Shown here one piece after another: positions 52,713 to 59,336 of a stretch of DNA of 64,000 nucleotides; the stretch's first letter is position 1; every line of letters begins with the position of its first letter. The notes beneath the pieces were generated by a model. It searched no databases. It was not told the origin of the DNA and saw only the letters and a program-made list of their open reading frames with translations. The translations under genes and the position numbers were made by a program. Location: the NCBI RefSeq assembly GCF_036227225.1, contig NZ_CP109444.1, positions 3,887,501 through 3,951,500 of the forward strand, in the 5' to 3' direction. The DNA comes from Streptomyces sp. NBC_01478. Lineage in GTDB: Bacteria > Actinomycetota > Actinomycetes > Streptomycetales > Streptomycetaceae.

Positions 52713-53279
52713 GTGGCAGAGAGCTCCCAGGACAGTGCGCGAGCCCGGCGGTCAGCGATAGTCGACGAGCTCCGCAGGCTGGAGGAAAGCGCCATGTACA
52801 GCGCCCAAATGCAGTTCGAAACTGCGAAGTACTGGCGCGGAGTGCATCTGATGATGGGCATTCCCACTAGCCTGCTGGCCGCTGTCGCCGGTACGACCGC
52901 GCTGGTGGAGTCGACGGGACGCATCGCCGCCGGGATACTCGCGCTGGTCTCGGCCGGCCTCGGCGCCGTTATGACCACCGTGAACGCACCCCAGCGGATG
53001 GCCCATGCCACGACCTGCGCGAACACCTACCTGGAGGTACAGACGGCCGCCCGCCAAACCCGTGCCGTTGATCTTCCGTCGATGCCCATAGCCGACGCAC
53101 GAGCCACCCTGGCAGAGTTGACCGCGCGCCGTGACGAACAGAACAGAGCTGCGGATCCACCGACCCGGCGCGCGTACGGACGGGCCCAAGCAAATATCAG
53201 GTCGGGGGGGCAGACGTACGTGGTGGATGATGAAGCAGTGGCGCACCCCGGTGCGACCGGACCCAGCACATCTGGCTGA
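52713..53279 (+). CDS. SLATT-domain two-TM protein
   Basis: 188 residues. The SLATT pattern is visible: an N-terminal helix (RSAIVDELRRLEESAMYSAQ), MQFETAKYWRGVHLMMGIPT leading into TM1 (PTSLLAAVAGTTALV), a short turn, TM2 (GRIAAGILALVSAGLGAVMT) and a conserved post-TM helix (AHATTCANTYLEVQTAARQT). SLATT proteins are predicted pore-forming effectors linked to SMODS nucleotidyltransferases and SLOG proteins in conflict systems. GTG 52713 has AGGAGG six bases upstream. As last gene of an operon with a nucleotidyltransferase it is the probable effector. Confidence 0.8.
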   Translation: MAESSQDSARARRSAIVDELRRLEESAMYSAQMQFETAKYWRGVHLMMGIPTSLLAAVAGTTALVESTGRIAAGILALVSAGLGAVMTTVNAPQRMAHATTCANTYLEVQTAARQTRAVDLPSMPIADARATLAELTARRDEQNRAADPPTRRAYGRAQANIRSGGQTYVVDDEAVAHPGATGPSTSG

Positions 53280-53936
53280 CCTCAGGTGCGCTGGCGGATC
53301 CGGTTCGATGCCACTCTGGCCAGCGCATTTTGGCGACTGTGCCCCCATTGCCTCTTCGTAGACCCACCTCGAAGTCATTGGCCACATGCATGATGGTGTG
53401 GTCATGGTGCACCCCTGTCGCGCACACCAGCAGATCGATCGAGCCCGCCACGCGATGCACCCTTACCACCCAGATAGCCGTGCTTGTCAGTGCCGCCGAG
53501 CGCGCGGCACTGACATCGAGAACCACCACTCGCCCTCGGATCCCGCTACGCCGTCTCCGGCTGTCCCAGCCAGGTGGAAGACGCCTCACCCGGCTCCAAG
53601 CGCTGACCCACCGCTGTGGCTCGATGGGGAGACGAACACGCGGACACGGTCGGGCTCGCTGGTGACCATATGCCGGGAGTGGCACAACATCATGTAGCTC
53701 CGCGCCGTCATCACACCAGTTCTGTCCGCGGGCAGAGGTGGTCCGGCGACCGCAGGCTGGGCCAGCACCATCTGCCCGTGTTCTTTGCGCAAGCGGAGAT
53801 GATCGCTCTGAGCGCGTTCGCCGAAGGCATCGACTGTCACACGCCAACAGTGACAGGGCATCGGAACACATTCAGCTTTCGGCGGTCCGAAACCCGAGCA
53901 ACTGCCTGGGACACCGCCGCCGCTGAGACACGCGGG
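53280..53936. other. Gene-poor stretch with toxin-antitoxin debris
   Basis: 657 bases between the SLATT gene and the HigBA pair. No intact gene. It includes a PIN-domain fragment on the minus strand (listed separately) and otherwise open frames without recognisable similarity or ribosome sites. Confidence 0.55.
53350..53457 (-). pseudogene. VapC (PIN-domain) C-terminal fragment
   Basis: The minus strand reads RVAGSIDLLVCATGVHHDHT then IMHVANDFEVGLR, matching the end of VapC toxins (R..GAVDLLVAATA..H.L.VLHxDxDFE). The last catalytic Asp (in NDFE) is present. The N-terminal half of the PIN domain is not recognisable upstream. Non-functional remnant, one of three VapBC scars in the island. Confidence 0.6.
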
Positions 53937-54275
53937 CTAGCCAAGGACGTAGGTCTCATCACCGAAGTCAGCGACGATCTTCAGCTTGCCGCCGAGCGCC
54001 TTGACGTAGGCAGCCAGGGTGTCGACCTCGCTGCGCTCCAGTTGGCCCTTCTCGATACGCGAGACGCGAGCCTGAGTGACGCCCATGGCCGCGGCAACCT
54101 GAACTTGTGTGGTGTGCTGCCGCTTCCGCAACTCGGCGAGCCGGTGGACACGGGACGCGAGGACCAACGCCTGCGCCCCCTTCTGGATCTGGTCCTTCTC
54201 AGCATCAGTGAAGGAGAAGTCCTCGGCCAGATCTTCCCAGGAGACGGCCTGCGGGTCCTTGAGGTGATCAGTCAT
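53937..54275 (-). CDS. higA: HigA-like antitoxin (XRE helix-turn-helix)
   Basis: 112 residues. The C-terminal XRE-type HTH is VHRLAELRKRQHTTQVQVAA, then MGVTQARVSRIEKGQ, ending in a strand (GGKLKIVADFGDETYVLG) typical of HigA-type antitoxins. The N-terminal 45 residues are helical and acidic and would contact the toxin. ATG 54275 overlaps the toxin stop by 4 bases, so toxin precedes antitoxin, the HigBA order. Expected to neutralise the toxin and repress the operon through the palindrome at 54688-54702. Confidence 0.88.
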   Translation of the reverse strand: MTDHLKDPQAVSWEDLAEDFSFTDAEKDQIQKGAQALVLASRVHRLAELRKRQHTTQVQVAAAMGVTQARVSRIEKGQLERSEVDTLAAYVKALGGKLKIVADFGDETYVLG

Positions 54276-54649
54276 CGTTCCCCGTCCTCTCCATCGATTC
54301 GCTTCAGATGCTCTGCATACGCCTGCTCCGCCTGGGGCACCGCGACGCGGTACCAACCGGACCAGTTGCCCGCCTTGTCACCGCCGACCAGGATCACGGC
54401 CTGGCGGTCCGGGTCGAACACGAACAACAAGCGCACTTCCGTGGCCCCCGCCGAACCGGGGCGGAGTTCCTTCAGGTTGGGCAGCGCCGAGCCTTTGATC
54501 GTGTCCACCAGAGGCCGGCCCAACGCAGGACCTTCCTCCTGAAGGGCGGTGACAGCCTGGCTGACCTGAATCAGAGTGTCGCGGTCAGTGCGGCGCAGAC
54601 CGTGCAGCCACGAAAGAGCCGGCTCGACCACGACAATCTTCCAAGCCAT
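54272..54649 (-). CDS. higB: HigB/RelE-type (Gp49-like) toxin
   Basis: 125 residues. RelE-superfamily pattern: helical N-terminus with ALSWLHGLRRTDRDTLIQVS, then PLVDTIKGSALPNLKELRPG, EVRLLFVFDPDRQAVILVGG and DKAGNWSGWYRVAVPQAEQA (the K-W/R-x5-Y ending seen in phage Gp49-like toxins). Predicted ribosome-dependent mRNA endonuclease. GATGGGGG precedes ATG 54649. Intact, unlike the VapBC pairs around it, so it could stabilise the island by addiction. Confidence 0.85.
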   Translation of the reverse strand: MAWKIVVVEPALSWLHGLRRTDRDTLIQVSQAVTALQEEGPALGRPLVDTIKGSALPNLKELRPGSAGATEVRLLFVFDPDRQAVILVGGDKAGNWSGWYRVAVPQAEQAYAEHLKRIDGEDGER

Positions 54650-54687
54650 GCACGCGCCCCCATCTGCACTTTATTACGCCTATAGCA

Positions 54688-54702
54688 TACACCACTGGTG
54701 TA
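54688..54702. promoter_or_regulatory. Operator/promoter of the HigBA pair
   Basis: Perfect palindrome TACACCA-c-TGGTGTA 39 bases upstream of the toxin start. Next to it on the minus strand is TATGCTATAG, a good -10 candidate, in a distinctly AT-rich patch (54671-54705). HigA binding is inferred from position. Confidence 0.65.
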
Positions 54703-55063
54703 ATAGACGGCACGGATCGCGTTCACCTCGGCGGACATCCGTTGCTCAGCCTCGCCACCGAACCGGTCGGGACCCACCAGCACCGCGTCACACCGACAGA
54801 GGGAAGCGACCCCCAGTCAACTGATCGCAGCTCACGAAACCTTCAATGACACCCACGCGATCAGGAACGACCAGGGATGGCAGTACGCCGACCACCGGGC
54901 CTGGGTGCCGGTCGACTCCGGCAATGTCACAGCCTCACAAGCGTCACCCTGGACGTAGGCAAAGCAGGATCCACTGCACCACGCGCAGCGTTCGCTGCAC
55001 GCCACACACTCTCGGAAAACCATGTTTTCGCAGGTCAGAAGGTTTCTTCCCGAGTAGCGAAGG
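54703..55063. other. Gene-free stretch before repeat copy C
   Basis: No supported gene. A short plus-strand frame reads QLIAAHETFNDTHAIRNDQG followed by WQYADHRAWVPVDS and then stops near 54958; it has no start with a ribosome site and no family I recognise, so it is probably debris. The last 40 bases (ttttcgcaggtcagaaggtt) belong to the att-like repeat. Confidence 0.5.
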
Positions 55064-55200
55064 TGGGGCGGGTGGGACTCGAACCCACGGCCGACGGATT
55101 ATGAGTCCATTGAGGATCTTGGCGGGCCTTGTCGATCCATGCTCATCTTGGTCCTTTTCCCAGTTCAGGCAGGTTTTGGTGCCTCTGTTCCTCTGCCCTT
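55026..55200. repeat. att-like repeat with tRNA 3' half, copy C
   Basis: Minus strand 55108-55064 reads ggactcataatccgtcggcc, then gtgggttcgagtcccacccg and cccca: a CTCATAA anticodon loop (CAT), variable loop, T arm and acceptor 3' strand of a tRNA, but no 5' half. Instead the flank attgaggatcttggcgggcc then ttgtcgatcc follows (55109-55138), shared with copies B and D. This is what one end of an element integrated in a tRNA gene looks like. Upstream (ttcgcaggtca) is also shared with A and D. Confidence 0.65.
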
Positions 55201-55333
55201 GTCAGTCTTTTCGACGACACCGAAGTTCTGGAACAGGTCGGCCAGGAAACCCTTTCCGTGCTGTCAGTGGTCTCTGTTAGCTTCAGGCGCTCGTGTGATC
55301 CACGAGCATCAAGCGCTCACAGGGGAGGGCCAC

Positions 55334-57484
55334 TTGACCAGGTTCACAAGGACAGGCAGACGCAGACGCACGGTGGTGGGGAGCTGTGCGGCGGCGCTGT
55401 TGGTCACGGCTGCCGGGACGGCGTACGCGGTGGACAACCTGCCGCCGAATCAGCCGCTTGTCCAAGACCTCCAGTCGGGAGGCAAGGCATGCGCGACCGG
55501 TGACGACACACCATACGTTTCGACGCCGCCCAGGCTCAGTGCAGTGCTGTACGACCCGGAGGAGGACAACCAGCCCTCCGAATCCAGCCCGCTCAGTGGC
55601 GAGTTCGAAGCCTGGTGGACGGACGCGGCCGGAGTGAAACAGCAGCGTACCTACACCTCCATCACTCTTTCCTCGGGGTCGCGCCAGTACTGGACGATGC
55701 CGAACGACATCCCGGCGAACACCGTCGTCTCCTGGCATGTCCGCGCGAACGACGGCAAGGCGACCTCCACGTGGAGCGACGAGGGCGACGGCTCGGTCTG
55801 CTCCTTCGTGTACGACGACGTGAGCCCGGAGAAGGCGACGATCACCTCTCCCGAATACCCCAACCCGGAGGACGTGTTCTGGGTGGACGGAGTGGGCGTC
55901 TACGGCCACTTCACCATGGACTCGCCTTCCGACGACGTGGTGTCGTACACGTACGGCTTCACGGGCGGCCCTTACGGCACCGTCTCCGCGGAGCGGCCGG
56001 GCGCGGCCGTGACCATTCCGTACCTGCCGCTCTCCGCGGGACCCAAGTCGCTGACGGTCCGCGCGATCGACCGGTCGGGCCGAAGCAGCGGGGAGTCGCG
56101 TTACGACTTCAACGTGCAGGCCGGCCGCGCTCCCGTCGCCCGCTGGAAGCTGGACGACCCGGCGGACTCCGGCTCGGCCGCCGCCGAGACCGGCACCGCC
56201 GCCCGTGCCGGGACCGGCGTGACCTTCGGCGGCCCGGCGCCCACCGGCACCACGGCCACCACCACGGTCGGCCTCGACGGCAGCGACCACGCCTTTCTGA
56301 CCCCGGACGCCCCGGCGACCGACATCCGTAAGACCTTCGCGGTGAGCGCGTGGGTACGGCCCGCCGAAACGGGCCGGAACATGACCGTCGTCAGCCAGGA
56401 TGCCGACGGGGCACCCGGCTTCGACCTCGGGCTGCGCCACGAGGACTCCGGGCCCGCCTGGTCGTTCGCGATCGGCGGCGCGCAGGTGTCCGGCGGCGCC
56501 CCCGAGACCGGCGAGTGGGCCCATCTGCTGGGGCTGTACGACGCCGAGACCGGAAAGGCGCGGCTGTACGTCAACGGCCACGAGGCCGGGACCGCGGCCG
56601 ACGCGACTCCCGCCGAGGCGGCCGGCGCCTTCCAGATCGGGCGCGCCCTCGGTGCTGCCGACTATGGGGACCAGTGGCACGGGGACATCGGTGACGTACA
56701 GGTTCACGACCGGGTCGTGGTGCCGGACGAGGTAGCCGAACTGGCCTACCGCAAGCCAACGTTGCTCGGCCACTGGTCGCTGGAGAACGCGACGGACGGT
56801 GTGAGCCCCGCGCAGTCGGGCGGCGCGCCGCTGCGGCTCGGCGCGGGGGCTTCGATCTACCGGGGCTCCGACAGTTCCTGTATCCCGGAGATCGACCCGG
56901 ACTGCACCTACGTGCCGCCGCCACTCGTCGGTGACGGGCATCTGCTGCTGGACGGCGAGAGCGGGTACGCCGCTGCCGACGGGCCCGTCGTGGACACCGG
57001 GGACAGCTTCACTCTCGGCGTCGTCGTACGCCTCGCGGACTCCGAGCCCGCCCACCCGATGACCGTGCTCTCGCAGGCAGGCGAGCACACCGACGCCTTC
57101 AAGGTGCGCTACGAGCCGTCCACGCACACCTGGCAACTGGTGATGCCGGAGAAGGACGAGGCCGGAGCCCCCGAGAAGGTGGTGTCCCAGATCGTGGGCG
57201 CGGACGGAGGCGAGGGCCAAGGCCATCGCCTCGCCGTGGTCTACGACGACGCCACCGACACGATCAAGCTCTACGTCGACGGCTACACCAACGCCCAGGC
57301 GACCGCGAGCCTCCCCAACGGCTGGCACAGCACCGGTGCCCTCCAGATCGGCCGGGCCAGGTCCGGTGACGGCTGGGGCGAGTACCTGCATGGCGACGTG
57401 GACGAGGTACAGGCCTACTCCGGCGCGCTGAGGGACGGCGACGTCTCGGGCCTGGGGTCGGGTACGGATCCTTGTCTGTGCTGA
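55334..57484 (+). CDS. Secreted protein with two LamG-like domains
   Basis: 716 residues from TTG 55334, chosen because GGGGAGGG lies just upstream and the protein then begins with a basic stretch and signal peptide (RRRRTVVGSCAAALLVTAAG, cleavage near AYA). Residues ~30-260 are Ig/fibronectin-like (VVSWHVRANDGKATSTWSDE). Two concanavalin/LamG jellyrolls follow (KTFAVSAWVRPAETGRNMTV ... WHGDIGDVQVHDRVV; DSFTLGVVVRLADSEPAHPM ... LHGDVDEVQAYSGAL). Exported adhesin or carbohydrate-binding protein is likely. The end (GTDPCLC) is abrupt and larger relatives often continue, so it may be a truncated version. It sits between att-like copies C and D. Confidence 0.85.
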   Translation: MTRFTRTGRRRRTVVGSCAAALLVTAAGTAYAVDNLPPNQPLVQDLQSGGKACATGDDTPYVSTPPRLSAVLYDPEEDNQPSESSPLSGEFEAWWTDAAGVKQQRTYTSITLSSGSRQYWTMPNDIPANTVVSWHVRANDGKATSTWSDEGDGSVCSFVYDDVSPEKATITSPEYPNPEDVFWVDGVGVYGHFTMDSPSDDVVSYTYGFTGGPYGTVSAERPGAAVTIPYLPLSAGPKSLTVRAIDRSGRSSGESRYDFNVQAGRAPVARWKLDDPADSGSAAAETGTAARAGTGVTFGGPAPTGTTATTTVGLDGSDHAFLTPDAPATDIRKTFAVSAWVRPAETGRNMTVVSQDADGAPGFDLGLRHEDSGPAWSFAIGGAQVSGGAPETGEWAHLLGLYDAETGKARLYVNGHEAGTAADATPAEAAGAFQIGRALGAADYGDQWHGDIGDVQVHDRVVVPDEVAELAYRKPTLLGHWSLENATDGVSPAQSGGAPLRLGAGASIYRGSDSSCIPEIDPDCTYVPPPLVGDGHLLLDGESGYAAADGPVVDTGDSFTLGVVVRLADSEPAHPMTVLSQAGEHTDAFKVRYEPSTHTWQLVMPEKDEAGAPEKVVSQIVGADGGEGQGHRLAVVYDDATDTIKLYVDGYTNAQATASLPNGWHSTGALQIGRARSGDGWGEYLHGDVDEVQAYSGALRDGDVSGLGSGTDPCLC

Positions 57485-57570
57485 GACGTCATCCGCTTGT
57501 CGTTCACGGGGCTGGCCTGGTCGAACAGGGTTCCTGATCGAGTGATCGCGTGAGGGCCGACGCATGACAG

Positions 57571-57625
57571 CAGGGCCTCTTGGTAGTTCGGGGTTGCGAA
57601 CCGAACCGATCACCAGGAGGCCCTG
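57571..57625. repeat. Inverted repeat of an IS remnant
   Basis: cagggcctcttggt (57571-57584) pairs with accaggaggccctg (57612-57625) with one mismatch, and a second stem (gttcg/cgaac) is nested inside. It stands just upstream of an IS5-like transposase start, so it is most likely an IS terminal structure or its transcription-blocking hairpin. The flanks 57485-57570 have no gene. Confidence 0.45.
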
Positions 57626-57699
57626 TTGTCGCGGTCTTTCGCATCCACGCGCGTGTGGAGTCCAACTCGGCGTCCCTGTCGTGTGACTGCCTCGTGCAC

Positions 57700-57815
57700 A
57701 GGTTCGGCAACGCGGCGGACGGGCCGGACCGCATCCCGAGTTATGGCTCCGCATGACGGAGGCGGAGTGGCGGGTGGTGCGGCCGTTGCTGTCGGTTCCG
57801 GCCTGGCTGTTGGCC
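57700..57815 (+). mobile_element. IS5-family transposase N-terminal remnant
   Basis: From ATG 57753 the frame reads MTEAEWRVVRPLLSVPAWL, preceded in frame by RIPSYGSA; IS5-type streptomycete transposases start with YPSDMTDAEWxVVRPLLPxPAWL. It stops after about 25 residues at a tag in unrelated sequence; the DDE catalytic domain is absent. Inactive. Confidence 0.65.
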
Positions 57816-57819
57816 GGCA

Positions 57820-57990
57820 GCGTCTCGTAGTCACGCACCAGGTGACGCAGCCCCTCCGCCTCGCCGGGACGACCTCCAGCCCCAGCACTGCGGCCAGTTG
57901 CCGGCAGCGCATGCCCTCCCGGCCGGCTTCCGACTCCAGCACCGCCACGATCCGCCGGTAATCCGGCCCAAGGACCGACGCCGCCATGCC
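57820..57990 (-). pseudogene. Remnant of a transposon-associated regulatory protein
   Basis: The minus strand reads VLGPDYRRIVAVLESEAGRE, then GMRCRQLAAVLGLEVVPAR, a pattern (GPDYxRIxxVL...G.RCxxLAxxLGLxxVPA) found in small winged-helix-like proteins that accompany streptomycete transposases. Frame is lost afterwards. The assignment is from pattern memory only. Confidence 0.4.
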
Positions 57991-58010
57991 CTCCACCCGC
58001 CGCGGCACCC

Positions 58011-58187
58011 AAAACCGCGCTGCGAGAAGTCACGGCCCGCTACCGACGCCTGCGGGCACTCGACCAGACCCGCGAACTGGTGGCCGAGGGCGCTCCGGAC
58101 ATCGACCTACTGCTGGACAAGAGCGCATACCGCCCCACGAGCGCGGGCGCGACGACCGACGACCGCGGCACCGGGGCACACGGGTGA
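58011..58187 (+). pseudogene. VapB antitoxin C-terminal fragment
   Basis: KTALREVTARYRRLRALDQT, then RELVAEGAPDIDLLLDKSAY and RPTS, ending at TGA 58187. The KxTxxxALREx helix and LLLDKSAYRP tail are those of VapB. The N-terminal DNA-binding part is missing; debris of another gene lies directly before KTALRE. GTGA overlap with the following VapC shows the original operon order. Confidence 0.65.
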
Positions 58188-58600
58188 CCGTCGCCGGCCA
58201 CCTCATCGACACCTCCGCCCTCGCCCGCGTCCTCCTCCGCCAGAACACCGCCCAATGGGACGACACGATCGCAGCCGACCTCGTCGCGATCTGCGACCTC
58301 ACCGAACCGGAAGACCTCTACTCGGCCCGCTCCACTACGGACCGCACCCGCGTGAAGGCGGCCCTCGACGCCCACTACCCCTGGTGCCCCATGCCCGACG
58401 GTGTCTACCGCCGCTCCCGCATCACCCAGGAACAGTTGACCACCAAGGGAGAACACCGCAGCGCAGGCCCCATGAACCTCCTGATGGCCGCAGCCACGGA
58501 AGAAGCGGGACTCCCCCCACCACGACGACCGCGACGACCGCGACTTCGAAACCATCGCCCGCACGATCGACCTCAAGCAGCAGAGCCCGCGCGGCACCGA
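58184..58600 (+). pseudogene. vapC: VapC toxin (PIN domain) with one frameshift
   Basis: GTG 58184 starts VTVAGHLIDTSALARVLLRQ with the first catalytic Asp. DLTEPEDLYSARSTTDRTRV carries the conserved acidic residue and YSAR motif; GEHRSAGPMNLLMAAATEEA the RSxxxxxLL motif. At the run of six C (58512-58517) the frame breaks; removing one C restores HHDDRDDRDFETIAR with the last catalytic Asp. So a single-base insertion (or sequencing error) inactivates the gene. With its antitoxin truncated, loss of the toxin would be required for viability. Confidence 0.7.
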
Positions 58601-58904
58601 CGAACACCGAGCTTCCGACCGACCCGGCCGCCTGGCGGTCAGTCCGCTACGGCCCGGGCCGTCTCCCGACACCCAGAGGTCACCGGACGACACCACTTCC
58701 GGACCCTCACGTCCAGCCAGCGTCCAGAATCCGACGTCCAGACGCTCGCACAACCCACCCACGACGCCATCCTCCAGCCGTGGGCTGACACATCTACGCA
58801 GGTCAAAGTGACCTCAACTAACGCTGACGGCAACGGAGTCGAACTCACGAGCAGCGGATTCAGCCCCGTGGACTAACGCCCGGAATCCGCACCCCAGATG
58901 AGAC
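58601..58904. other. Gene-free stretch before repeat copy D
   Basis: No supported gene. A plus-strand frame runs to a stop at 58876 (ending VELTSSGFSPVD), without a start or recognisable family. cgcaggtca recurs at about 58798, echoing the motif that precedes the tRNA half in the att-like repeats. Confidence 0.45.
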
Positions 58905-59050
58905 GTTTCCGCAGGTCACAAGCCTGCACAGTGGGGCGGGTGGGACCCGAACCCACGGCCGACGGATCATGAGTCCTTTGAGGATCTTGACGGTCCTTGT
59001 CGATCAGTGTCAGTCCTGGGTGGTGCCTGTCGATGCGCTCCTGTCCTTGT
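58905..59050. repeat. att-like repeat with tRNA 3' half, copy D
   Basis: Minus strand about 58975-58932 reads ggactcatgatccgtcggcc, then gtgggttcgggtcccacccg and cccca: the same tRNA 3' half as copy C with two or three substitutions. The flank tttgaggatcttgacggtcc then ttgtcgatca (58977-59006) matches copies B and C. All copies point the same way. Marks the right border of the composite island. Confidence 0.65.
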
Positions 59051-59336
59051 GGCCCCTCAATGGCCCCTGGGGGCCGCCGAGTTGAACGCTCACCACAGCA
59101 GCAGCCGCGTCCGCCCAGTTCAGCCGAGGAGAGCGAACCCTCGCGCAGCGGATCCCCTTTCCTGTGTGCAGAGTCTCCGCCCCGGCGCCGGGAGGGCTGA
59201 GGGGGACCACCCGTCTCCGACCGGACCGACGGCTCGCCCTGTGAGATCCGTCCGTCCCGGTTCACCGACGCGGCGGTTACGACGATCACCGGGAGAGAAT
59301 GATATGTGAGGGGAATGTAAAGACAGGGGGGCAACT
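59051..59336. other. Intergenic region before the LuxR gene
   Basis: No gene. Contains a segment near 59135-59165 (gcgaaccctcgcgcagcgga, then tcccctttcc) similar to one after the 24.66 kb hairpin. Just before GTG 59337 there is GGGGGG as ribosome site; tgatatgtg near 59300 is a possible -10 element. Confidence 0.4.

Noticed and set aside
55064..55108. Intact tRNA gene
   Set aside because: Only anticodon loop, T arm and 3' acceptor strand are present; no D arm or 5' acceptor strand pairs with it.
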